A DNA stretch of 64,000 nt from Narthecium ossifragum. Its lineage: Eukaryota > Streptophyta > Magnoliopsida > Dioscoreales > Nartheciaceae. The position numbers and the translations under genes were made by a program. The stretch is from assembly GCA_963920575.1 (NCBI GenBank), contig OY986969.1:14090615-14154614 (forward strand). Reading direction: 5' to 3'. A model generated the notes under the pieces. The model saw nothing but the letters and a program-made list of their open reading frames with translations, was not told where the DNA came from and made no database searches. Position 1 is the stretch's first letter. The number at the start of each line of letters is the position of its first letter. Of this stretch, positions 38,350-49,501 are shown one piece after another.

Positions 38350-38661
38350 GATCCTTCAAGCCGAGTTCCAAGCTATTTTATTTGCGATGGAGGAGAGCAA
38401 ACGCAGGGGGGGGGGGGGGGGGGGGTCAAACATCTACTTATAAAGAGTTATGCCAAATTTACTATCAACATGATCAATGGCCTCATGCCTCCTAATAACG
38501 ACAGTGTGAACCTGCTACATGATATCCTATGGGCTGTTGGGAATTTTAATTCTTTCATGCTTATGTATATCCCAAGAGAAGAGAATAGGGAAGCAGATGG
38601 GTTGGCAAATCATGTTAGAGTAGCTCCTGCTGGTTTTGTAGTAGGGAGGTCATCCCCATAA
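38350..38661 (+). pseudogene. RNase H-like (RVT_3-type) domain fragment
   Basis: '[14 protein letters not shown]' at about 38355-38400 is followed, after a 20-G run that shifts the frame, by '[18 protein letters not shown]' and 'YIPREENREADGLANHVR', ending at a stop at 38661. The pattern A-E-x-x-A-L..IPRExNxxAD-x-LA is that of plant RNase H-like domains found in LINE-derived and host proteins. The N-terminal catalytic Asp region is missing. It adjoins the AP2 pseudogene with no clear boundary. Confidence 0.65.
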
Positions 38662-38959
38662 GGGAGCCTCTAGTTGATCTTCACTTGTAAGCCGTTAACT
38701 CGGCTGCTTTAGCTTCAGCTCAAATTTGAAAAAAAAAAATACCCATCGACAATATATGAAACTACACGATTACCAAATGAATCACGTCTCGATCGGAAGC
38801 TGAAAATTAATAATGTTATCGAAGCTAATCAAGCTTTAGTTTATAGAATAATTGGTGAAGTAATTTTTCAAATTTAATATTCACATGTGAGCATTCATAC
38901 TCATCACGTCTCGACGGTGACTACCTGCAGCTCAGTTTTCTCTGTTCTCCTTTCTCTTC

Positions 38960-39960
38960 TCTTTTCAATGCGGATTCCGACAACGGCTTCCTGCAGTCCA
39001 AGAGTCCACCTCCTCCTCGGCGGTTGCCAACGTTACGCTTCATGCAGCTCCTCTTGAACTCTTGATGAAGTCGTCCTCGTGAATAGGGTGATGAACGGTG
39101 AAAGGCGGCGACGAGGGCAGCTGTCTGCAGGTGTCTTTCAGTTTTCTCTTTTCTCCTCTTTTCTCCTCTTTTATATTTTATCTTTAATCTTTAATCTTTT
39201 CAATGCGGATTCCGACAGCCACTTCCTGCAGCTCCGCTTGGACTCTTGGGGAAGTTGTCCTCGTGAATGGGGTGATGAGCGACAATAGGCGGCGACGATG
39301 GCAGAAGGTCTGTTTCAATTTTCTCTTCTCTTTTCGATGTCGATTCCGAGAGCCACTTCCTACGCCTCCGTTTGGACTCTTGATGAAGTCATCCTTGTGA
39401 ATGGGGTGATGATTGGCGATAGACGGCGACGACGACGGCTGCCTGCAAGTCTGCTTCAGTTTTCTCTGTTCTTTTTTATCTTCCATCTTTTCAATGCGAA
39501 TTCCGACAACCGCTTCCTGCAGCTCTGCTTGGACTCTTGAGGAAGTCGTCCTCCTGAATAGGGTGATGAGCGGCGATAGACAACGGCGACGGCGATTGCT
39601 TGCAAGTCTGTTTCAGTTTTCTCTTCTCCCTTCTCTCTTCTCTCTTCTCAATGCAGCTTCGGACAACCGCTCCCTGCATCTCCGCTTGGACTCTTGATGA
39701 AGTCGTCCTCGTGAATGGGGTGATGAGCGATGATAGGCGGCGACGATGACGGCTACTTGCAGATCTGTTTCAGTTCTCTCTCTTTTCTCTTTTCAATGCG
39801 GATTCCGACAGCCACTTTCTGCAGCTCCGCTTGGACTCTTGATGAAATCGTCCTCGTGAATGGGATAATGGCTGCCTGCAGGTCTGTTTCAATTCTCTTC
39901 TCTCTTCTCTCTTCTCTCTTCTCTCTTCTCTCTTCTCTCTTCAATACGGATTCTAACATC
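38960..39960. repeat. Minisatellite, ~150-bp unit, about seven copies
   Basis: Units share 'caatgcggattccgac', 'cttcctgcagctccgcttgg', 'actcttgatgaagtcgtcctcg', 'gaatggggtgatgagcg' and a 'tcagttttctcttctc' tract. The 'atgcgg'-type marker recurs near 38969, 39202, 39334, 39495, 39650, 39797 and 39943. Open frames on both strands here follow the unit length and are not genes. The last unit ends against the L-cysteine desulfhydrase fragment. Confidence 0.85.
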
Positions 39961-40094
39961 CGCTTCTTGCATCCAATGCTGCGCACTGGAGGACGACGAT
40001 ATCGTAGAGATTCGGCCCCGACGACGACGATGATGGGGGGCGACGACGGTGAACTTGTTAGGGGAGACCTCGTTGATAGGAGAAAGGACCCTCG

Positions 40095-40473
40095 CGGGAA
40101 CGCCCATGCTACATGATGAAGGACGACGGTTGCGGCCGTGGTGGCATTGTTGACGAGGTTTCTTGTCAGCGTTGATGAGAACGTGGTTCAGCTTCCGTGA
40201 TCGGAGGATTGAGGGCTGAAGGCCGTGGAAGTAGAAGTTTTCAGGCTGCGCGAGGAACAACCGCTGCCACCGCGACTAGACAGCAAGAACAGAGGTGGGG
40301 CAGCTCCCGAAGCTGCCATTGTTGATCCGAGCAATGCCGGGGGCGTGGTGGGAGAACTCAACGATCTCGTCAACGGTGATAGTCGGCGATGATCGCATCT
40401 TCTTGACTGCCGTGTCGTTCTCCTCGTCTTCGCCATCGTAGCCGTTCTTCTCAAGGCGATGTGGATCCATCAA
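40095..40473 (-). pseudogene. L-cysteine desulfhydrase N-terminal fragment
   Basis: Starts MMDPHRLEKNGYDGEDEEND at 40473. It then has FSHHAPGIARINNGSFGSCP, 'FLAQPENFYFHGLQPSILRS' and, after a frame shift, 'NNATTAATVVLHHVAWAF'. This order (RINNGSFG, QP-x-x-FYF, NATTA) is that of the PLP-dependent plant L-cysteine desulfhydrase/isopenicillin N epimerase-like family. In the intact family the enzyme releases sulfide from cysteine. Here the PLP lysine region and most of the protein are missing and the frame is broken, so it is a dead piece. It directly follows the LRR fragment on the same strand. Confidence 0.75.
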
Positions 40474-40480
40474 TATGGCC

Positions 40481-41050
40481 TAGCGTTTGGAGCTTCTAAG
40501 GCGCGTGCATGGCGTTTGAACGAGAGGTTGAGGAGCTGGAGGCGAGGAGATTAGGACGAGTTGTTGGAGGGGATGGCGCCAGAGAAGGCGTTGGAGGAGA
40601 GGTCGAGGTAGCGAAGGTTTGGGGGGAAAGAAGTGGGCAGGACGCCGGAGATGCGATTGCCGGCTAGGTTGAAGACCTAGAGATTGGAGAGGTTGGCCAA
40701 GAGGGATCAACGGAGGGGTCCGGAGATGTAGTTGTAGTGGAGGAAGACCTAGCGGAGAGGGTAAAAAAGACGATAGAGGTCCGAAGAGGAGGTTGGACAT
40801 GAGGGAGAGCTTCCGGAGATTGGGGAGGGCGGCGAGTGCGGTGGAGGGAATGGACCCGTCTAGTCCCAAGCCGGGGAGGCGGAGCTCCACGATGACACCG
40901 ACGGGGGAGCAAGATACACCGCACCAAGAGCAGGGGGCGGTGGGCTGGGAAGGGTCCCAACCGGAGAACGCACCGAGGGGTTCGCGCAGGGTGGCTAGGA
41001 AGGAGGTGAGCGCCGCGATCTCGACGGTGGTCTCTGAGGAGCAGTTGTAG
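40481..41050 (-). pseudogene. LRR receptor-like kinase ectodomain fragment
   Basis: Reading from 41050, the minus strand encodes 'ALTSFLATLREPLGAFSGW', 'PCSWCGVSC' (the LRR N-terminal cap), 'VELRLPGLGLDGSIPSTALA' and 'LPNLRKLSLMSNLLFGPL'. Further repeats follow: 'LHYNYISGPLR', 'NLAGNRISGVLP', 'NLRYLDLSSNAFSGAIPS'. The pattern is that of small inactive LRR receptor kinases. Frame shifts and stops are present, and the transmembrane and kinase parts are missing. It ends where the desulfhydrase fragment begins. Confidence 0.75.
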
Positions 41051-41386
41051 AATGGAGATTACGGCAACGGATGGGTGATGGTGAACAAGTGAGGAGGCGA
41101 GGAGAGGAGCGAGAGGAGGCGGATGGGTGACGGTGAGGAGGCGAGAGAGAGGAAGAGGGGTTTTTGGAGGCTGTTGTAGGAGAGGGGCATAAGTGCCTTT
41201 TGAAGTGTTAGATGGTGTTCAAAGCCCCAAATCTTATTATTAGTGTTTTTTTAACAGAATAAGTCTATTTTATGGTGTTGACGCCCCTTCCCCCTTGAAT
41301 GTTCATGTCCACATTTTGCTGATGGTTATAGCTAATCAGTTTTGTTTGATGCAAGACCTTTCAAACGAACCTTTAGTCTAGGGTCT

Positions 41387-41500
41387 GATTGAAAAGAGGC
41401 CTAATCTATGCTGTTAGCAGTAACTAACTTTCTGAAATGAGCTGATTGAAAAGAGGCCTAATCTATGCTGTTAGCAGTAACTAACTTTCTGAAATGAGCT
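41387..41500. repeat. Perfect 57-bp tandem duplication
   Basis: 41387-41443 ('gattgaaaagaggcctaatc'...) is repeated exactly at 41444-41500, in the 3' flank of the STICHEL-like gene. Confidence 0.95.
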
Positions 41501-41694
41501 GTGTAGACCCCTCTAGCAAAGATAGAGGAAAACAGATATCAGAGTGACTTCAGGGGAAAAGAGATAACTTGGCAATGGCAAGTACACGTAAGCAAATTGA
41601 CCAAGAATTCAAAGAATAGGAAACAAAACCATGCCCTTGATAGAAGCAGAAATGTAAGGATTAATGACTCCACTTAAGCTCTTCAGGTAAGGCG

Positions 41695-44600
41695 CTAAGG
41701 ATGGCATAGCCACCTTGGCAATTCTAGTTGCGACTAACACAATGGACGCATCAATTACAGAGCTCAACAAAAGAAAATTTTAAAATGCACAAAACAGACG
41801 CAGTCAGATTAATTTTTTAAAAAAACACCTTCATTAATACCTTTCTAATGGAGGATTTCGGCACCCTCCAACAGTTTGACTTTGAGCTAACCCTCGAATC
41901 TTCGCTTGTTCTGCAAAATAAAAGGACAGTATAATAGAATCATTCAATGAACAATTGACTGCAGACAGAAGCAAAAGTTATTTCCAACTACAGAAAATAA
42001 GTTGCTAGGAACGGATTAGAAATAACAAAGCTAGCATCGGGACAATTTCTCAGAATAACTTACTTATTCTCATCCTTTGAGTTGTACGTAACTCGTGTAT
42101 TTGGTCTGGAGCAGAAAATGTAGGGCACACTTGTGCAGAAATAGGTTTCAAATGATTCATTTTTTGGGAAAGATAATTCCAGTTTGTTTTGTGGCTGAAA
42201 CTGTAAACGGATTGTATGAGCAACTTCAGATGAAAGAATTTTTCTTTGGAGTTTCAGGGTCTTTGCAAAGCAGCTTGGCTGAACTTCAGCTTCTTGGGCA
42301 TTGATATATTGAACCTGTTTGCCAACTTCCTCTGGAGAGTTGGACGCTGCTTGGCATCCATTTGTCTGCTCATCTTGTACAGATCTATTAGATGTTGTAA
42401 CTCTATTACTTTCAGAATTTCCTCTGATATTTTGAATATCGACTGGCTTATCACAATAGCGGCTCGGACGGTACATCCCTTTAAAATACAATGGATCATG
42501 GGAAGGTGACAACTGCCTCTGCTGATGAGGTGGAAAACCTTTATCAATGGTAGCTTGCCTTGCAGATGTGTCAGTCTCATAGTCATCGGTAATCGTTGAA
42601 TCTGACATATCCTGCTGTCTACCAGAACAGCTCAACAAACTGAATGGTAGCTTTTTAACTCTGGCACTCTTTTTATGATAAGAAGGGATGAAAATGACTC
42701 TGACCTCTAAACTGTGACCAAGAACATACTGAAGTGAACTAGCAATCAATTTCAATGATCTCTCAGCCTTAGACACGTGATCAGGATGATAAAATTCTAC
42801 TTCAGCAATTAATACACCTGAAAGTTGACAGCCATGTATTTGTAACTAAATTGCTGCAGTAGTATTAAGCATATAGCTCAAACTAAGACACTCTCCAAAT
42901 GGAAGAGAGAGCAAGAATTATCCATCAAGAGTTCTATCCACCAATTCAAAGTGGAAAATACCAGCATACAGATGTCTCGCTGACCAAGACTATCATGTTA
43001 TGTTCACTTGAAGGATAAAGAACCAAGCTTAAGTTTGTTGATTAACTCAGTAGAATAAGAAAGCAAAATGAAAAGTGAAATTTATTAAACTTGTAGGCAT
43101 GTGATTTTCATGCCCTGGTTTGTCCGGTGCGAAAGATAACCCCATTTCATATGTGAGGCGAGTGCAGATATGCCCACATAAGGTCTCCTAAAGAAAAAGC
43201 AAGCTGCAAGATGGAGAAAGGAAAAAAGTCAGTGATTTACCTTCACGGACATAGATTGATGACAAACTTCCTTCTTTCTGCAAGAAACTTCTAAAAGAAT
43301 TTGATTGGCACTTTTGTACAGCTTTTCTCCATATGGCTTCCAGTTTGGTTCTCTCACAATCTCTCTCGGAGCAGTTTGACTTATTATGACTGCATCGATA
43401 ACATGTAGAGCTTTTCAAGCTTGGTGGGACTTTGTGTAAAACCCTGTCCTCTGCAATCAACCAATACGGATTTAGGCCACAAACAATATCCATCCTCATA
43501 ATATGAAGACAATCGAGTTTCCAGTACTCGTATCGAATATTCCTGGTAGGTCATCATTCTCAATATCAGAGAACCTTTTCCAAATCTTAAGAGTAATTAC
43601 AAGCTCAATTTTTACCTCTCAAGCATGATCTAGCACATGAAGACTCTTCAGTATTAAACTGCAAAAGAGCAACTGTAAGCCATGTAGCTTGATTCTTTGA
43701 TGTTCTCAATTGCTTTTCAGTCTCTGAGAGTACTTTTAATGCATGCCTCAGTTTCTGCATGCCATCCTCGGCTACAAAATGCAAATTTTTGATTGGTCAG
43801 GAGATGCATATGGATAACTATAAGCAATGCAATATCTGCAACAACATGTAGTAAATTGCATTGCCAAGCAATACTATCTTGATACATGAAACTAGAATGC
43901 TTTTGCTGCAGTGAACCTAGAAATAGGAGATACGTATGCTGTTATAGTAAGCACTGATGCTTCAGACCAAATCTAAGATTGACATGCCACAATAATGTCC
44001 AAATCTCAGAAGATATAAAGACACAAAGATGAATGGAGGCATGGATTGCCGTCCCGGTGGCATGAGCCGTGCCGGCACGGATGGGATGCGTGCCAGTCCG
44101 GCACACTCCTTCCTCCTCCTTCCTCCTACTTCTTGGCACGGTAGGGGGGGGGGGGGGGGGGGGGGGGGTTCGATACTGCTAACCCCCTGGCACGGTACGT
44201 ACCAGCCGGCACGCATAGTGCCGAACCGGCACAGAAATCCATGAATGGAGGTTCTAAAATGATCAGAAGCTTCCATTGAAAGCTACAAAAATGTATCATC
44301 CAAAATAATTATGGCACCATGGTCAGCAGTAATCTCAGAAAGCTATTCATTTTAGTTAAAAGAAGTTAGAATCTGATACTTTAACTTTTATATCAGCAGA
44401 CAACTGAATAAGGATATGAAAGAAACCCAATATGAATTTGATAGGGAAGTTGACTAAGTTTTAGGCACCAAATCTGTAATTGAAGGCAGAAAATACAAGT
44501 AGAGGAACCAATACCCAGTAACCTAGACAAGGCCATAAAAATCTATTGGAACCAAGCACAATGTAAAAAAAGCCAAAGCAATAGTAACCAAAATTCAAAT

Positions 44601-47600
44601 TCCGTAATTGCAATTAGTAGGTAAAAAATATATCTCAAACCTTCTTACTTGCCCACTAACTTTTAAGGATGAACATAATGTTAGTTAGAGGATTCAAAAC
44701 CCAGCCTAATTGGTTTATTAAAATGGCATCACTGTTTTTGCTACCTCTATGAATACATAGAGTAATAGTCAGTCCCACAAGAGATGCAGATATCGATATT
44801 GCTGAATAGAGAATGGCAAGCATTTCACATGAAAAAGTTTGAAAGTCTACCTTCTTGATGTCAGAAAATGTCAGCAGACTTGCAAGATAAATCTCAGAAT
44901 TATCATTCAAGAATTTGATCCTATCATCTAATCTCAGATCATAAGAGGATCAGATTTTTCCATGAAAAATTATAGCACATTAAAAGTCAACTACTGGGCA
45001 GCAACAAAAATGTAAAATGAACATAGGCTATGACATTGCATATCCTGAATGAAAGTCCCATTCGTATGTTCCAACTATTTAGGAATAAATACTAGAACAT
45101 AATGAAACACATTTCTCAGACGAAAACCCTGATCTGGAAACTGTTGCGAACATACAAATGGCAAAATCGTATCAACTGGTATTTACTGACTCAATGGGAA
45201 ACCCGGACGATAACTCACCTCGATACTGGTTCAGGGTGAACCGGGTGAAAAACGGTCAAAACTGTACAGTTTCAATGTACAGTTTCGATCGGTACACCAC
45301 AGTATGTACCGGTTTTGATCAGTAAGTATCGATAATATTAATAAAATAAAGGATGAAAGGGGGGCAGGAAAAGTAAAAATTGAAACAAAGGAGGGGAAAA
45401 CTGAAAAGCAAAGGGGGGGAAAAGAGGAAAACTGGAAAACAAGGGGTAAAAAGGAGGGAAAACTGAAAAGCAAATATAGAAGAAGAATTTTTGTTTTACT
45501 TCCAACCCGGCACGGCCCCGTAACGGTCCGGCACGTTGTCAGCTCGGTGCGTACCACGGGCACGGCAATCCTTGGACTCATAGGTTTAAGTGAGTAATTG
45601 GTTGGTCAAATTGGTTGCAAAATAGACATTTATAGATATTACACGGGATGAAATTTGCTCTTCTCAGCTAATTCCTAATTTGCAAATTCTGTCACATTTA
45701 TGATATAGAAGAGGTATAGTAGAATCAAAAGTTGCAGAGTCTGCAGTTTCAAGTATTCCTCCAGTCACCAAATTTATGCTTCATTGGCATCAAAGTTCAG
45801 ACACTCTGACCAAGAACAAAAAATAAAAATCAATGGTTGCAATCATTTGTTTGTCATAATGTTCCTGCATCAGATAAGAAATTGACCGCAAAAAGGAATA
45901 GTAGCTTTTAAGCAGGAAGAAATCAAAGCATTAACATGTTCAAAGCATTAACATGTTTGAACATGTCACTTAATCGCACAAAAAAAGCTTTTCAGAAACC
46001 AAATGATTTAGATACAGAAATGGCACATACAAGCATGCCTTTCAATGAAGTCCAAATGAGCTTCTGATAATATTCCTTGACATCTTCCAGAAAGAATGTC
46101 CATAATAAGATTTGCAAGCTGTGATACCAACTGAATAGGATCAACCCTTGATCCCATAAGTTCCCTCGCCTTTATAACCGTATTAGTCGTGTCCGCAGAT
46201 AATGCTAGATCTAACAAGTCAAGCAGCTCATCATCTGAAACAACCCCTATCTGCAAAACATGTATAAAAAGCCGTGTTGTTATGTGTAATAGTGAGAATA
46301 TGACATTCTTATGAGAGATTGATACTCCAAGCCATATATATTTTATAGAAATAACTCACAAGGTCATATGCAAGGGACATTGTAATTTTTCTTCCAAGCA
46401 AAGCAAGTTGATCAAGCATTGTCTCTGCATCTCGAAGAGAACCATTAGACTTAACAGCAACAAAGTCCAATGAATCCTTGTCAAAATCCAATCTTTCTTC
46501 TAGGCAGATTCTTTTCAGCTTGCCAGAAATAGCAGCATCCTTTATCTTTGAAAAATAATACCTTTGGCAAAGTGAGACAGAACTATGCGGAAGCTTGTCC
46601 ACGTCACAAGTGATCATAACAAATACAGCATGTCGAGAAAGCTCTTCCAGGCAATTCAAAATGGCAGACCATGTCTGCGCCAACAGAAACTGGCACTCTT
46701 CAATGATGAACACCTTGAAGCGCGAGGAAAACGGAACAAGAGATGCACTCTTGAGAAGGGCCTTAATGGTACCCTTCCGATTTGCCTTAGTGGCATCTAG
46801 TTCTTTGACATCTCTACTCCTTCCAGAAAATACAAAAACACACTCCCTGCAAAGTCCACATGGCCTACACTCCTCAAGAGATAGGCAATTCAAGCCTGCT
46901 GCGAAGATTTTTGCGGTTGACGTTTTCCCTGTTCCACGTGGACCATGAAACAAGTACATTGGAGAAACCTTTCCTATAGAAATGGCATTTACAAGAGACT
47001 GAGCTACAACATTCTGTCCAACTAAGTCATTGAATGCTTTTGGTCTATATTTCTGGCTTAAACTCCTTGGACTTTCTGAACATGGAGCAAGCTCTCTGTA
47101 AGAAGTCTGTCTCCCTTCAGCACAGAGCAACGGCTGCTCTTGGTCCTCACTATCAGATGAAAGAGCTGGATTCCTGTATTTTGGTGTTCTAGACCAACAG
47201 TAACCAATTCCACAACCACTATAATATGAATCTACAGCATCAATCTCCTCAGTCAAGAGTCCTACAGTGCCATGGCTAGAACCATTTGTGCGGCCTCCAC
47301 TAGCTGACATGCATGGGCTTCCAACACGACTAATGGCAGCATCAGAGACTGCACAAGATAGCTTCTTCGGCCTACCACAATCTGCACTCTTTTTTAGAAC
47401 TGCCCTATTGGCACTCTCAACCAAGTCAAACTTTTGTTCAGCATATGAATCTAATTCCTCTTCCAACAGATTAATAGAATGCTTTAACGATGTAGAATCC
47501 AATGCTCTGCACACACGTTCCTGATCTTGTTTACGAACTAATTTCACCCTCCTTGCTTTTGATCCTCTTACACTAATAGATGAACACTTTTCGGAGTAAA

Positions 47601-47895
47601 TGTCTTTCGGATCAGGTAATCTGCAGCTATATTCAGAACCAGAGTTGCTACCAATGTCCTCTCTATCTTGTACTAAAAGATCCTTATGCACTGCAACTAG
47701 ACTATGCTTATCACGGTAGTTTAGGTCCAAAAATGCACCATGGCAAGAATTCGTCTCCCAGTTCATAGCGTCAAAACATGGCACAAATTTGTTCATCGAA
47801 TTTGTAGCCGGGTCCCTCAGAGACCGGACCCTTTTCAGTGCCACTAGAGTTTTTGAAAGTGGTATATCAACTGAATGCCGCCTTCCCTCAGCCAT
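41695..47895 (-). CDS. STICHEL-like protein (DnaX-like AAA+ ATPase), seven coding exons
   Basis: Exons by my splice reading: 47895-46360, 46250-46031, 43771-43616, 43450-43241, 42817-42064, 41910-41841, and a tentative 41733-41695. All junctions are GT/AG in consistent phase, giving 994 residues. The start MAEGRRHSVDIPLSK is typical of the family. The N-terminal ~285 residues are low-complexity. A region like the clamp-loader subunit gamma/tau follows: SQKYRPKAFNDLVGQ, Walker A GPRGTGKT at 318-325, a Cys cluster CRPCGLCREC, and a Walker B-like FIIEEC. The bacterial SRC motif reads SLC. In Arabidopsis, STICHEL controls trichome branching; this gene looks most like the shorter STICHEL-like members (At4g24790 type), whose roles are less clear to me. 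The large intron 46030-43772 holds two MITE-like insertions. The last two exons are the least certain part. Confidence 0.88.
44040..44240. mobile_element. Small MITE-like insertion with a 25-G run
   Basis: Flanked by the direct repeat ATGAATGGAGG (44029-44039 and 44241-44251). The ends are imperfect inverted repeats, GGATTGCCGTCCCGGT at 44043 and ACCGGCACAGAAATCC at 44240. The GC-rich interior has 'gtgccggcac' words. It lies in an intron of the STICHEL-like gene. Confidence 0.6.
45196..45571. mobile_element. Possible second member of the GGATTGCCG MITE family
   Basis: Its right end GGCACGGCAATCC matches the inverted repeat of the element at 44040-44240. Flanks are TGACTCAAT (45187-45195) and TGGACTCAT (45573-45581), an imperfect match. 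The left end is weakly defined. Same intron. Confidence 0.4.
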
Positions 47896-48585
47896 TCTTC
47901 TAAATTGCTCTCGGTCTACTCATAAAGATCTCATTCCACCACCCAGAAGTAGGAGAAGCATCTTACCCTCCATCCTGTAGCATGGAATAAAGAAAAAGAG
48001 GGCACAAGCACTCCCTTAAGCCCACACTGAACCATAAAAAAAGAAGGGTCTCAACAGCAAAAGTAAACATGGCAAACTTATCCAACTAGACACTAAGCAT
48101 AGAAATGGAAACCAGTGTTTTGTTTTACATGAGCAAGTAAAACAATCCTATCTTGCAATTGGTGAAACAGAGCCAAGTAGACATTCCACACAACTCAGTT
48201 AACCAAATCATCCAAGAAAAAGCACAAAAAAATTGCTTTTGAAGTATACGCACATCATTATCATCAAAAGAAAGATGAAATCTGTTACTTTCACCGAAAA
48301 AGGGGAACGAAAAGGAAAGCCACCATACCCTTATGATGACATAGAAGCAAGCTCTGCAACTATTCCAAGCATTCATAACCAAAAATATCAAACAAAAGGA
48401 ATGTAAAGAACAAAGAAAACCCCGATAATGGAAATGAGCCAGAGATTCTCCAGCCCCCTATCCACCAAAATGCATGTAAAAACGACACTGCTCCCTCGGC
48501 TTTCCTCCCACCTAAAGCAAAAGAACCAAGCAAAGGATCAAATAAATGATGCACACGAACCCGCAACGGTGGGGTACTACTCACC
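47896..48585 (-). other. 5' leader of the STICHEL-like gene with a 610-nt intron
   Basis: A leader exon ends at 48585 with donor GTGAGT. The acceptor is at 47976-47975 (ccatgctacag), and the next exon runs 47974 into the ATG at 47895. Leader introns are common in plant genes. A very short upstream ATG (two codons then stop) lies at the start of the second exon. The minus-strand ORF of 70 codons at 48789-48577 is probably leader sequence and not a protein. The transcription start is not visible. Confidence 0.6.
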
Positions 48586-49501
48586 AGCGGCATCGCCGGT
48601 ACAAGAAGACGGGGTGCAGCTCCCAGACCCTAACCCTAATTTTATCCAAGATGGAGAGAGAGAGAACAAGACAGCGTTTGACCCCGGTCCCAAGGCGGGG
48701 TTTTGGGAGCCGATGACGAGCTGGGAGGAGGTGAAGGGAGTGGCAGGGTGGTAAATAAGAGAAAGGGAGGAGGGCAAAGGGACTGCCATGGCTCCGCTTG
48801 GAAGCGCGCAGCAGCGTGGCAGGATTCGTTTGGCACCAATCCACGTCTCTCCTCTCTCTCCTCCTCCAGTGAAGCAGCGCTGCAGCGGTGCGGAGCCTCG
48901 GGAGTGGTGACATCCGATGGCTGTTTCGTAATTTCAAGTAACTAAAGGGGCGAATGGCAGTGAGCTAAAAGCTGTGATATTTCTCGGTTTCAGAGCGATA
49001 TTATTTAAAAATATTAATATATATATAAAGAGAGAGAGAGAGGGAGGGACCGGGAGAGAGTAACTGACAAAAAAACGATAACAGCAGCCAAAGCCTGCGG
49101 GAGTTGGGTCCGCTCGGTCCAGATAAGGGTATCTCGTTTAATGTGATTCCAACTCGACCCGAGTCATGTCACCCAATTACCAAGTTGAATCTCATTCTTG
49201 TCACGGCGCGTTTCCCGGGTTAATTGGTAGTGATGTTAATAAATGTTCCCCAGACTAGTACGTTCGAGTGTGGTGGTGCTCTGGAAGTGGAGTTCCCAAG
49301 TAGTAGTACTGTAGTAGAACGGTGAGGATCATTCATGAGAGTAGGTTTTTATTGCAAGTGTAAGTGGAGTTGGTATCTTTGGATTCCACAAACGGAAATG
49401 ATTCGTGCAAGTGGCCATGTACACAATACATGATGACGTGTTACTGGTCTAACGGGTTTAAAGTGAGGGATCCGATCCGGTTTAATTGCCTAAAAAGCCT
49501 C
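48586..49501. other. Upstream region of the STICHEL-like gene, with an AT/AG microsatellite
   Basis: The promoter of the STICHEL-like gene must lie here, but I see no clear TATA box. A short (AT)n(AG)n tract lies at about 49016-49045. Nothing else recognised up to the Tat-A boundary. Confidence 0.5.

Noticed and set aside
48577..48789. Minus-strand 70-codon ORF upstream of the STICHEL-like gene
   Set aside because: It ends just past a clear splice donor and fits the 5' leader; no conserved motif.
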